In this document: positions 26,002 to 33,957 of the stretch, piece by piece
Layout of the letters: every line of letters starts with the position of its first letter
Position numbering within the stretch: position 1 is the first letter of the stretch
DNA from: Bog-950 sp044225825
GTDB taxonomy: Bacteria; Bacteroidota; Bacteroidia; Chitinophagales; LD1
Length of the DNA: 64,000 nucleotides
Direction: 5' to 3'
Assembly: GCA_044225825.1 (NCBI GenBank)
Contig: JBGAIB010000004.1
Location: 496,001 to 560,000, forward strand
Made by a program: the position numbers and the translations under genes
Notes under the pieces: generated by a model
What the model was told of the DNA's origin: nothing
Databases searched by the model: none
Seen by the model: only the letters and a program-made list of their open reading frames with translations

Positions 26002-27246
26002 TTATTGCTTTATCAGTCGGTGAATAATGATTTGATTACCGCTGGTGGCTTTCAGCAAGTAAACTCCGGCATTCAATTCGTCGGTGGATATGCTTATTTG
26101 CTTACCCACATTCTTCATCTCTCTAATTATTCTTCCATTTATATCAATAAGTTGTATCAATTCTAACGGGACATCAGTGCGCAGCGTTAGTTGATTGGAG
26201 AAAGGATTGGGAAATACGTTAAGGGCTATAGCAGAGGTTTCTTCTAACCCGCTTAAGCCATATACATACACCAATACCTGTGCAGTATCGCATAAGCCGG
26301 TAACATCACACAAACTATATTGAAGTGTATCAACCGATACGATACCTGTGGCAGGTTTGTAGAAAATCTGATTCGCAGAATCCTGAGCCATAGCACCCGG
26401 TATAACAGGACCTGCAATTAAATGCACGGTCATAGGAAAGGTAGTATCGTCATCATCGTTCAGCTGAACATTCAACAAGGTATCCTGCAGGTAGGTAATC
26501 ACATAGGCATCATTTTGCGCAGTGGGAGCCTCATTCGGGTGATTTGTAGTAGTGAAGTTATCGATGGCAAAATAGGCCGGTGTGTTCATTCCAAACTGTC
26601 CGGTATCAGAGGAAGAAAGGTAAAATTGAATACTATCGACATTGCCCAGCGGTGCAAGACTCAACCATGCCCAGGTATTCAATATATAATCCTGGCTGTT
26701 ATTGGCAAAACGGAAGTCCGCCAGGTAAAACTCAACAGCATTACTAACCAGCAATCCCTGGGACCAGCCACGCACGGTAAGTTTAAACCAATCGGGGTCG
26801 TTGCCACTGACACCACCAAACTTTTTAGAGAACATGTCGCCATCGCGCATGCTATAATACGCATACGTAGTATTAGTAACATACAAACCACCAACCGGCG
26901 CAGCTTCCGCAGCACCAACCAGCTTTACTTTTGCGTTGCCGTACTCATCAGCCACTGCATAGCCAGGTGTTTGACCATAACCGCTACCTGTAATTGCACT
27001 GTATTGGTTACCATAACCGGCAGTGGAATCATCGCCTTTTGTGGAGATCGAAAAGCCACTCCAAGCCTGGTAAGTAGTATCATAATCGTTGGCAAAAAAG
27101 CCAAGGCCTGCATAAAAACCACCTGCCAGATCGGAACCATTGTAGAAAGTATCGGCAGGAATGGAAGAATCGAAGTTACCCACAGTTTGGGCGCTTGATA
27201 TAAAGGTGGCTAATAAGGCCAGGAATAAGGTGTTGAACTTTTTCAT
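26002..27246 (-). CDS. DUF4465-type T9SS surface protein, first gene of the B12 operon
   Basis: 414 residues. A signal peptide (MKKFNTLFLALLATFISSAQ) leads into a DUF4465-like domain at about 25-235 (NGSDLAGGFYAGLGFFANDY, FSGFSISTKGDD-like, GDMFSKKFGG, DWFKLTVRGW, NSVEFYLADFR-like). A cadherin/Ig-like module follows at about 240-330 (APTAQNDAYVITYLQDT...), then a T9SS sorting domain (LNVFPNPFSNQLTLR ... LNAGVYLLKATSGNQ). It is the first gene behind the riboswitch. DUF4465 proteins are recurrent partners of cobamide uptake loci in Bacteroidota, and an accessory B12-binding role is plausible but not shown by the sequence. Confidence 0.83.
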   Translation of the reverse strand: MKKFNTLFLALLATFISSAQTVGNFDSSIPADTFYNGSDLAGGFYAGLGFFANDYDTTYQAWSGFSISTKGDDSTAGYGNQYSAITGSGYGQTPGYAVADEYGNAKVKLVGAAEAAPVGGLYVTNTTYAYYSMRDGDMFSKKFGGVSGNDPDWFKLTVRGWSQGLLVSNAVEFYLADFRFANNSQDYILNTWAWLSLAPLGNVDSIQFYLSSSDTGQFGMNTPAYFAIDNFTTTNHPNEAPTAQNDAYVITYLQDTLLNVQLNDDDDTTFPMTVHLIAGPVIPGAMAQDSANQIFYKPATGIVSVDTLQYSLCDVTGLCDTAQVLVYVYGLSGLEETSAIALNVFPNPFSNQLTLRTDVPLELIQLIDINGRIIREMKNVGKQISISTDELNAGVYLLKATSGNQIIIHRLIKQ

Positions 27247-27260
27247 TTCGGGTTTGTTTT

Positions 27261-27298
27261 AACCGGTGTATGCCCTAAAGGATTTCCCGCACCGGGTT
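27261..27298 (-). promoter_or_regulatory. Hairpin next to the start of the B12 operon (possible expression platform)
   Basis: In the RNA, AACCCGGTG pairs with CACCGGTT with one bulged C, ending 15 bases before the ATG. It could open or close the translation start in response to the riboswitch. A second hairpin (CCTGTC/GACAGG, 27320-27347) lies between it and the aptamer. Which of them switches cannot be decided by eye. Confidence 0.3.
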
Positions 27299-27447
27299 GT
27301 TAGTTTTAAAGGCCTCTCCCCTGTCGCTTTTGCTGAGCCCTGACAGGTAAGCAGGCAAGTGCACAAAGCCCCGAAATGAAATGGTTGAAAAAAGAAACCT
27401 GCAGTGTTCCCTTCATCAGCTCTTCTTCCCGAAAGCTTCGAATTTGA

Positions 27448-27598
27448 TATTAAAGGCAGGTCTTCTGACTCGTTCCGTTTTTGCCGCCTTCCCGTTTACC
27501 GACAGTAAACAGTGGCTTGGATAGGCAAAAACCAAAAGGAACTTACAGCAGCGGGTACTGTCCAGGAATTACACCTGATTCCCTATTAAGGCAATTTG
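27448..27598 (-). promoter_or_regulatory. Cobalamin (B12) riboswitch aptamer
   Basis: On the minus strand all conserved blocks occur in order. They are GCCTTAATAGGGAA, CAGGTGTAATTCCTG, GGACAGTACCCGC, TGCTGTAAG, a variable hairpin region, and the 3' B12 box GAGTCAGAAGACCTGCC. This matches the adenosylcobalamin riboswitch consensus closely. It is the leader of the operon that starts with the DUF4465 gene, 200 bases downstream, and should repress B12 uptake genes when the vitamin is plentiful. Confidence 0.95.
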
Positions 27599-27628
27599 TT
27601 TCAAAACAATATCGCCGCCCTTAACAGG

Positions 27629-27651
27629 GCAAAGAAAATTATTTTCTTTGC
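27629..27651. promoter_or_regulatory. 23-bp perfect palindrome in the divergent promoter region
   Basis: Arms of 11 bp (GCAAAGAAAAT and ATTTTCTTTGC) flank a single T. Each arm holds TTTCTTTG, one mismatch from the -7 box, so the palindrome offers promoter-like boxes in both directions. On the minus strand a TTTG lies 20 bases upstream of the box. It could be a regulator site, a bidirectional promoter, or both. Confidence 0.5.
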
Positions 27652-27691
27652 ATCCATCAAAAATATTTTGTCAACAACGCGTTTAGTTAAC

Positions 27692-28003
27692 ATGGCCAAA
27701 TTTATCTGGGTTTTAGCGGTTTGTATTTTATTGCTTGGCTGTGGCTGTAAGCGTTGCTTTAATTGCACGCAACATTGTGTGCGCATTACTGCAAAATCCG
27801 ATACCAACCTGGTGTATAAGTTTTGCTCCCATAAGGTTTCTGCCAATTATTCGGTTGATTCCATAGCTCTCACCTATTCCGATTCGCTTTATAACAAGGT
27901 TATCTTACGCGACGACCGCAGCGTTTGCGACGCGAAAAACAGCGCTGATGAGGCCGCTAGCTACTTTCAGAAGCAGGATTATTTCTGCACCGACGCCGAA
28001 TAA
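27692..28003 (+). CDS. Small Cys-rich lipoprotein, divergent from the B12 operon
   Basis: 103 residues from the ATG giving MAKFIWVLAVCILLLGC (lipobox Cys17). The mature start GCKRCFNCTQHC is dense in Cys, and three further Cys occur (FCSHK, SVCDAK, DYFCTD). It shares the C-K-(K/R)-C-(Y/F)-x-C opening and the YFxKQDYFC-like ending with the lipoprotein near 16.8 kb. It may hold disulfides or bind a metal. Whether it takes part in cobalamin traffic is unknown; the only link is the shared 445-base divergent control region. Confidence 0.78.
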   Translation: MAKFIWVLAVCILLLGCGCKRCFNCTQHCVRITAKSDTNLVYKFCSHKVSANYSVDSIALTYSDSLYNKVILRDDRSVCDAKNSADEAASYFQKQDYFCTDAE

Positions 28004-28123
28004 GCCCTCCTCCCCCCTTCATTTACCCTGCATCCTTAGCATCCGGATTTTTTAAGCCGGATGGTTTTACGCTTTCATTTTTTCACAAACCTTCTACCTT
28101 AGCCCCGCTCAAAAAAAACACGC

Positions 28124-28942
28124 ATGCTATATACGGCCGACCAAACCGCCCAACTGGAAACCCATCAATTTGCCCACCTGTTGGTTGAAACAACAGGAAA
28201 CCAGTTAACCATTACGCTGAACAGGCCTGAGAAAAAGAACGCTATGAGCCCCTTGTTGATGAACGAGCTGGCTTTTGCCTTAACACATGCTTATTACAAT
28301 CGCAATATATGGGCAGTAGTAATTGCAGCCAAGGGCGATGTATTTTGCGCCGGTGCTGATTTAAAGGCGTTTGCCGGCGAAGTACAAACCATAACAAGCA
28401 CCATACCGGAGCCCCAGGGCGAAGTAGTATTAGGTAACTTATTTGCCGGACTGCACAAACCCTGTATTGCGAAGGTGCAGGGGCCAGTATATGCCGGTGG
28501 TTTTTTAATCATATGCGGTTGTACGCACGTGGTTGCTGTGGAAGAGGCAACATTCAGCCTGCCTGAAGTGAAGCGCGGTATTTGGCCCTTCCAGGTGATG
28601 CAAAGCATGTTGCATGTAATGCCACCACGCCAAATGCTGGACTTTTGCATGCGTGCACGCAGTGTAAACGCTCAGGAGGCAGAGAAACTTGGCCTGGTAA
28701 CCAAGGTAGTAGCTAAAGCCAAGCTGGATGAGGAAGTTCAGGCATTGGTGGATGAAATTTTCCAATATTCACCTTCCGGAATCCGTCTTGGTTTAGAAGC
28801 CTTTGATAATTTGAAAAACGTTGCACCGGGCGAAGCACACAAATACCTAAAGCAAATGCTTGGGGAGGCACTGGGCACGGAAGATGCCGCCGAAGGCCTG
28901 ATGGCTTTTGCTCAAAAACGCAAACCCGTTTGGAAAGGATAA
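28124..28942 (+). CDS. Enoyl-CoA hydratase/isomerase family protein (crotonase)
   Basis: 272 residues. Crotonase features: LNRPEKKNAMSP near residue 35, the first oxyanion-hole block VFCAGADLKAFAG, and KVQGPVYAGGFLIICGC followed by ATFSLPEVKRGIWP. In classic hydratases two Glu act as acid/base. Here the second (in LPEV) is kept, but the first, expected in the GG-x-x-E position, is Leu. That pattern fits an isomerase or another crotonase reaction better than hydration. It begins an operon with a beta-keto acid cleavage enzyme and an SDR (40- and 17-base gaps). A near-consensus box TACCTTAG lies 22 bases upstream of the ATG. Confidence 0.88.
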   Translation: MLYTADQTAQLETHQFAHLLVETTGNQLTITLNRPEKKNAMSPLLMNELAFALTHAYYNRNIWAVVIAAKGDVFCAGADLKAFAGEVQTITSTIPEPQGEVVLGNLFAGLHKPCIAKVQGPVYAGGFLIICGCTHVVAVEEATFSLPEVKRGIWPFQVMQSMLHVMPPRQMLDFCMRARSVNAQEAEKLGLVTKVVAKAKLDEEVQALVDEIFQYSPSGIRLGLEAFDNLKNVAPGEAHKYLKQMLGEALGTEDAAEGLMAFAQKRKPVWKG

Positions 28943-28981
28943 AACATTAAAAAACATAACCAATAATCATACCCACCACTT

Positions 28982-29836
28982 ATGGCAAAGAAAATTGTTA
29001 TCACTGCGGCCTTAACCGGCGTATTAGCCCGTCGCGAACAATGTCCTTATATTCCTTATACCCCTGAAGAAATTGCATTAGAAGGCAAACGGGCTGTAGA
29101 AGCCGGCGCCAGCGTATTGCATATCCATGCCCGTAAGGATGATGGTATGCCTGCTTATGACATCGAAACCTATCGGCAGATTGGTGAGGCTGTTCGCAAA
29201 CATTGTGGTAACGTTATTATTAACTACAGCACCGGCGCAATTGGCTTAAGTAAAGAAGAGCGTATACAGCACATTACGGCCTTAAGACCCGATATGGCTG
29301 CGTTGAATATGGGTAGTATGAATTACGCCATCTACTCGCCTAAAACCAAGGAATTCTACCACGACTTTGTGTTCCAGAATCCGTTCAGCGAAATCAAATT
29401 TTACCTGGAAAAAATGAAAGAGGCCGGCACTGTTCCGGAAATGGAGGTATTCGACAATGGCCATATCAACAACGCCATGCCCTTAATTGATATGGGGCTG
29501 CTTCAAAAGCCGTACGTGTTCAGCTTTGTGATGGGGGTCCTGGGTGGAATTCCTATTTCCACACAAAACGTATTGCATCAGGCTGCTACTGTTCCTGCAG
29601 GGTCGCACTGGCAGGTTATAGGCATTGGCCGCAAACAATGGCAGGCTATTGCCGCAGCAATTACCATCGACGGTAACATTCGTGTGGGTCTGGAGGACAA
29701 CTTCTACCTGCCAACCGGCGAAATGGCCAAGAGCAACGGCGAGTTAGTTGGTGCCGCTGCAAACCTTGTAAGGATGCTGGGCCGCGAAGTTGCCACCATC
29801 GACGAAACCCGCGCCATGTTAAACATCAGCAAATAA
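28982..29836 (+). CDS. Beta-keto acid cleavage enzyme (BKACE/Kce family, DUF849)
   Basis: 284 residues of the TIM-barrel family whose founding member is 3-keto-5-aminohexanoate cleavage enzyme. Zinc ligands are visible as HIHAR (His47, His49) and the Glu of GLEDNFY (Glu238), matching the family arrangement. Members condense a beta-keto acid with acetyl-CoA to give acetoacetate and a new acyl-CoA, or run similar Claisen-type exchanges; substrate varies among subfamilies. The other lysine-fermentation genes (kamA, kamDE, kdd, kal) are absent here, so lysine degradation is not supported. It is the middle gene of the operon. Confidence 0.92.
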   Translation: MAKKIVITAALTGVLARREQCPYIPYTPEEIALEGKRAVEAGASVLHIHARKDDGMPAYDIETYRQIGEAVRKHCGNVIINYSTGAIGLSKEERIQHITALRPDMAALNMGSMNYAIYSPKTKEFYHDFVFQNPFSEIKFYLEKMKEAGTVPEMEVFDNGHINNAMPLIDMGLLQKPYVFSFVMGVLGGIPISTQNVLHQAATVPAGSHWQVIGIGRKQWQAIAAAITIDGNIRVGLEDNFYLPTGEMAKSNGELVGAAANLVRMLGREVATIDETRAMLNISK

Positions 29837-29852
29837 AACCACTGCTTAAACC

Positions 29853-30623
29853 ATGTTTCAAAACGATCTTTTTAAAGGCAAAATTGCCCTGGTTACCGGT
29901 GGTGGCAGCGGTATTGGTTATTCCATAGCACAGCGCCTGTTGGAGTTAGGAGCTACCGTTATCATTTCCTCGCGTAAGGAAGACAAGCTGAAAACCGCTA
30001 TTGAGAAACTGAGTGCTTATGGCAACTGCCGATACCTGGTATGCGATATCCGTGAGATTACTCAGGTGGAAGCCATGGCCGAAAGCATCAAACAAACCGA
30101 AGGCCGGCTTGATATACTGGTAAACAATGCCGGTGGGCAGTTCCCTTCCGCTGCAGAAGACATAGCACCTAAAGGCTGGAATGCCGTTATTAATAACAAC
30201 CTGAATGGCACCTGGTTTGTAACCCAAACAATGGGGAAGACCTTTTTTATACCCAGCAAGCAGGGTACCATCGTAAATATCATTGCCAACATTTACCGGG
30301 GTTTCCCGGGGATGAGCCATACCGGCGCAGCACGGGCGGGGGTAGCCAACTTTACCAAAACACTTGCTGTTGAATGGAGCAGATATAACATTCAGATAAA
30401 TGCAGTGGCCCCGGGCATTATCAAATCAACCGGTTTAGAGAATTACCCACCCGAGTTTTTAAGGGGAATTGAAGAAACCATACCGGCCAAGCGCCTGGGC
30501 ACTACGGATGAGGTTGCCTGGTTGACCTTGTTCCTGTGCAGTCCAATGGCCCAGTATATAACCGGTGAAACGGTTTACCTGGATGGCGGCCAACGCCTTT
30601 GGGGCGACCAATGGAAGATGTAA
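29853..30623 (+). CDS. Short-chain dehydrogenase/reductase, PECR/2,4-dienoyl-CoA reductase-like
   Basis: 256 residues with the Rossmann motif TGGGSGIGYSIA, NNAGGQFPS and PGIIKSTGLENY. The usual catalytic Tyr-x-x-x-Lys is not present at its normal place; the aligned segment reads SHTGAARAGVANFTK, very like mammalian peroxisomal trans-2-enoyl-CoA reductase (HSGAARAGV). This points to an enoyl-CoA or dienoyl-CoA reductase using NADPH rather than an alcohol dehydrogenase. It ends at YLDGGQRLWGDQW, as these enzymes do. It closes the crotonase-BKACE operon and is followed by a strong terminator. Confidence 0.9.
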   Translation: MFQNDLFKGKIALVTGGGSGIGYSIAQRLLELGATVIISSRKEDKLKTAIEKLSAYGNCRYLVCDIREITQVEAMAESIKQTEGRLDILVNNAGGQFPSAAEDIAPKGWNAVINNNLNGTWFVTQTMGKTFFIPSKQGTIVNIIANIYRGFPGMSHTGAARAGVANFTKTLAVEWSRYNIQINAVAPGIIKSTGLENYPPEFLRGIEETIPAKRLGTTDEVAWLTLFLCSPMAQYITGETVYLDGGQRLWGDQWKM

Positions 30624-30645
30624 TCATTACAACCTAACAGAAACA

Positions 30646-30674
30646 AAAAACCCTGCATACGATGCAGGGTTTTT
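30646..30674 (+). terminator. Terminator of the crotonase-BKACE-SDR operon
   Basis: A 13-bp perfect stem (AAAAACCCTGCAT / ATGCAGGGTTTTT) with a 3-base loop ACG, 22 bases after the SDR stop. Confidence 0.9.
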
Positions 30675-30885
30675 GCGTTTGGGGAAACTATCAAAAGTTT
30701 AAAGGGTAGCTTTAAGCTTTATGCTATTACTAAGATTCAGCCCCTAAAAAAACCGTTGCACAGCTCCCAATACTTTTTCTAAAAACCGTTACAATGTATT
30801 GATTTATAGGGCAATAAAATCCCATTCATACTTCATACCTTGATTATTTTTAGAGGTAGCCAGTCATATTTAGTAGTTTTACACC

Positions 30886-31299
30886 ATGGCAGACATGGAT
30901 TTTACGATAGTGAAGCAAAGAATGACCCCGCTGGTGCAGTTGATTGTAGCCGTTTTGGTTGGCTGGATAGGTATGGCCATCGTTAAACTTACCCATCAGG
31001 AGGCTTCTATCGCCTATTTCGCAGCGTTTGTGGGTATCATATTTTATACCATTATGAATACCGTGGTATCGCTGGCAAACGATAGCTTTTTAAAATATAC
31101 AGTGCTATCCTATGCGGTATATGCTTTGTTACTCGTTATCCTGTTGCTGAGCGCAAAATTTGTTTCGGGCATCAGTATCTGGAATCTATGGACCTACCAG
31201 ATGTTCACTACTTCGGTAAGCATCTTCTATTTTATTATTTCCATACTTATAAGGGCGGTGCATTTTCTTTTCGATATTGCCCAAAAGGAGGAGATTTAA
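30886..31299 (+). CDS. Small inner-membrane protein, unknown
   Basis: 137 residues with four hydrophobic helices at about 15-35, 42-62, 68-90 and 100-125, a short polar N-terminus and a charged C-terminus (IAQKEEI). The segments LIVAVLVGWIGMAIVKL and YAVYALLLVILLLSAKF are clear membrane spans. No catalytic or transport motif is recognised. It is transcribed alone and convergent with the NDH-2 gene, 26 bases between stops. About 210 bases upstream are AT-rich without clear structure. Confidence 0.75.
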   Translation: MADMDFTIVKQRMTPLVQLIVAVLVGWIGMAIVKLTHQEASIAYFAAFVGIIFYTIMNTVVSLANDSFLKYTVLSYAVYALLLVILLLSAKFVSGISIWNLWTYQMFTTSVSIFYFIISILIRAVHFLFDIAQKEEI

Positions 31300-31325
31300 T
31301 ACCTGCGGTAGACATTAACCGGCGT

Positions 31326-32618
31326 CTATTTATCCGGACTTGCTGCACGGCTAAAAGGCCGAATAATCAGCCTTATATTACGGTCGTAGTTGATGTAATT
31401 CCACAGCCAGTTAACAAACACCACAATTTTATTGCGGAAACCAACCAGCAACATCAGGTGTAAACCCATCCAGGCCAGCCATCCCATAAAGCCACCAAAA
31501 CGCAGTTTACCTGCCTCTACCACAGCCCGGTTACGGCCCACTGTTGCCATGGTTCCTTTATCGTGATACGAGAACTTTACCGGAGCTTTTTGTTTGAAAG
31601 AGGCCTTTAAATTAACCGCCACCAATTGCCCCTGTTGTATTGCTACCGGGGCTACCTGCGGGTGACCGTTGGGATATTTATCAGTAACCATACAGGCTAC
31701 ATCACCCACGGCAAACACATTGCTCAATCCTTTAACGCGACATTCTTCATCAATCAGGATCCTGCCCCGCGTATTTATCACATCAGCAGGTAACCCTTCA
31801 AAAATGGCGCCTTTAATGCCGGCGGTCCATATAAGGTTGTTGCTGTAGAGTTGTTTTCCATCGCGAGTAGTTACTTCCTGCCCGTTATAGCTTTGCACAC
31901 CGGTATTCAACCAGACCTCGCAACCTAATTCTTCCAGGTATTTTTTGGCGTTGTTCCGATTGTTTTCATTCATCATCTGCAACACTTCTCCGCCGTTTTC
32001 AGCTAAAATCACGCGCATACGCCTGAAGTCCAGCTCGGGATAATCGTTTGGCAGTACGTGCCGCTTTAATTCGCATAAAGCGCCGGCCAATTCAACACCT
32101 GTAGGACCACCGCCCACCACAACAAAAGTCATCAGTGCATCCTGCTGACGGATATCGCTGGTAAGCAGTGCCTGTTCAAAGTTTTGCAGAATCATGCTGC
32201 GCAGATTCAGCGCTTCCACTACCGACTTCATCGGCAAACCGAGATTCTCAAAATCCTTATTACCAAAATAATTGGTGGTTGAACCCGTAGCAATAACCAG
32301 GTAATCGTAGCGAATGGAGCCAATAGAGGTTTCTAAGCGATTTTCGGCGGTGAGCACCATTTTAACCTCGCCCCAGCGAAAATGAAAGTTACTTTGCCCC
32401 TTAAATATCTTGCGTATAGGATAGGCAATAGAATCCGCCTCTAAACCCGCAGTTGCCACCTGATATAACAAGGGCTGAAACGTATGGTAGTTGTTTTTAT
32501 CCAATAACACCACCTGAACCGGAGCGTCTTTCAGGCGCTTTGCCAGTTCAAGTCCGCCAAAACCGCAGCCTACAATTACAACACGCGGCACTTTAACTTC
32601 GGGAATGCTGATATCCAT
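31326..32618 (-). CDS. Type II NADH dehydrogenase (NDH-2)
   Basis: 430 residues from ATG (MDISIPEV...). An upstream TTG in frame lies inside the -7 promoter box and is rejected. FAD-binding GCGFGGLELAKRL near residue 15-30, the second Rossmann motif VVGGGPTGVELAGAL (NADH), and NVFAVGDVACM near residue 300 are all present. The C-terminus has a hydrophobic stretch (GLHLMLLVGFRNKIVVFVNW) that binds the membrane. The enzyme passes electrons from NADH to quinone without pumping protons. It stands alone with its own promoter. Confidence 0.94.
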   Translation of the reverse strand: MDISIPEVKVPRVVIVGCGFGGLELAKRLKDAPVQVVLLDKNNYHTFQPLLYQVATAGLEADSIAYPIRKIFKGQSNFHFRWGEVKMVLTAENRLETSIGSIRYDYLVIATGSTTNYFGNKDFENLGLPMKSVVEALNLRSMILQNFEQALLTSDIRQQDALMTFVVVGGGPTGVELAGALCELKRHVLPNDYPELDFRRMRVILAENGGEVLQMMNENNRNNAKKYLEELGCEVWLNTGVQSYNGQEVTTRDGKQLYSNNLIWTAGIKGAIFEGLPADVINTRGRILIDEECRVKGLSNVFAVGDVACMVTDKYPNGHPQVAPVAIQQGQLVAVNLKASFKQKAPVKFSYHDKGTMATVGRNRAVVEAGKLRFGGFMGWLAWMGLHLMLLVGFRNKIVVFVNWLWNYINYDRNIRLIIRPFSRAASPDK

Positions 32619-32636
32619 AAGCGTAAAATCGCAATG

Positions 32637-32644
32637 CAAAGGTA
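32637..32644 (-). promoter_or_regulatory. -7 promoter box of the NDH-2 gene
   Basis: On the minus strand this is TACCTTTG, an exact TAnnTTTG match ending 18 bases before the ATG, so the leader is very short. A TTTG -33 element is missing. Confidence 0.5.
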
Positions 32645-32719
32645 GAATACTTTGCGCTATACCACCTCCACTTCGATATTAAGCAGCAAATCTTATGCCT
32701 GTTAAGCCGAAAGGTCAAT

Positions 32720-33838
32720 TTAACCGCTAATACGTGTACCGTAGTAAGAAGTAATCCCCTGCACTACATAATGCAATTGATCTTCGGTTACTCCGGGATA
32801 AATCGGCAGACTAAGACAAGTGTCTGCCATTTCTTCCGTAATTGGGAAGTCGCCTTTTTTATAACCCAAACCGCTATAAGCCTTTTGTAAATGGGGTGGC
32901 ACAGGGTAGTGCAAATGTGTGCCGATGCCAAGCCCGGTCAGGTGCTTTTGCAACGCATCGCGCTGAGAGCTAAAAATTACATATTGGTGATACACCGGCT
33001 GCGCGCCATTGGTTACCTGTAACAGACGCAAATCCCCAACTTCATTCAAATGCTGTTGATAATAGGTGGCAATTTCCCTGCGCTGCGTGTTCCAGGCATC
33101 CAGGTGCTCCAGTTTAATACATAAGGCAGCCGCCTGTAGCTCGTCTAAGCGTGAGTTTATACCGGCTTCCTCATTGTAGAACTTTTGCACTGAGCCAAAG
33201 TTGCGCAAACCGTATAAGCGATCTGCCAATGCCTTATCATTGGTTGTAACTGCACCTCCATCGCCCATAGCACCAAGGTTTTTGCCCGGGTAAAAACTGG
33301 TAGCTGCCAAGGTGCCCCAACTGCCTGTTGGTTTACCCATGTAACCGGCCCCCTGCGCTTGTGCATTATCTTCTACAACAAACAAGCGATGGCGGTTGGC
33401 CACTTCCAGTATTTGCTCCATTTCGCAGGGCTGGCCATATAGGTGCACCGGCAGAATGGCCCTGGTGCGCGGCGTAATGGCTGCCTCCAGCAATTCAGGG
33501 CTGATGTTGGCTGTTTGCGCACGGGGTTCCACGGGTACCGGTTTAGCCCCTACGGCTGTTACCGCCAACCAGGTGGCGATGTAGGTATTAGCGGGCACCA
33601 ACACCTCATCACCGGGTTGTATATCCAGGGCTTTTAAAGCTAGCACTAATGCATCGTAGCCATTACCTACGCCTACACAGTAGTTGGCACCGCAGTAAGC
33701 AGCAAACTGCCTTTCAAATGTCTCCAGATTAGGCCCCAGCACAAACCCACCACCTTCGTACACCTGTTGCCATGCGGCCAATACCCGTTGTTTTAAAGGG
33801 GCATGCATGGCTTCAAAATCAAAAAATTTAACCTTCAT
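32720..33838 (-). CDS. DegT/DnrJ/EryC1/StrS-family sugar aminotransferase
   Basis: 372 residues from the ATG before KVKFFDFEAMHAPLKQ. PLP-dependent fold type I: FVLGPNLETFERQFAAYCG near the start, GDEVLVPANTYIATW, VVEDNAQAQGA, and SFYPGKNLGAMGDGGAV, where Lys186 should form the Schiff base. RNFGSVQKFYNEEAGINSRLDE is the usual substrate-side block. Such enzymes aminate keto sugars bound to nucleotides, for instance dTDP-4-keto or 3-keto hexoses, for O-antigen or glycans; the FdtB/QdtB-like group fits the GINSRLDE pattern. No other sugar-nucleotide genes are nearby, so the product is unclear. Confidence 0.92.
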   Translation of the reverse strand: MKVKFFDFEAMHAPLKQRVLAAWQQVYEGGGFVLGPNLETFERQFAAYCGANYCVGVGNGYDALVLALKALDIQPGDEVLVPANTYIATWLAVTAVGAKPVPVEPRAQTANISPELLEAAITPRTRAILPVHLYGQPCEMEQILEVANRHRLFVVEDNAQAQGAGYMGKPTGSWGTLAATSFYPGKNLGAMGDGGAVTTNDKALADRLYGLRNFGSVQKFYNEEAGINSRLDELQAAALCIKLEHLDAWNTQRREIATYYQQHLNEVGDLRLLQVTNGAQPVYHQYVIFSSQRDALQKHLTGLGIGTHLHYPVPPHLQKAYSGLGYKKGDFPITEEMADTCLSLPIYPGVTEDQLHYVVQGITSYYGTRISG

Positions 33839-33957
33839 AGCGGCTGTTGTGCTCCTCAAAGCAAGCAGGTTTTCCACAAAAACCAATAGCCGCTGATGAA
33901 CGTAAATGGAACAAAATACCCGGAGGCCTGTTATACTTGCTGTGCAAATGTGATGTT

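Noticed and set aside
28982..29836. Lysine fermentation operon
   Set aside because: Only the Kce-like gene is present; kamA, kamDE, kdd and kal are missing.
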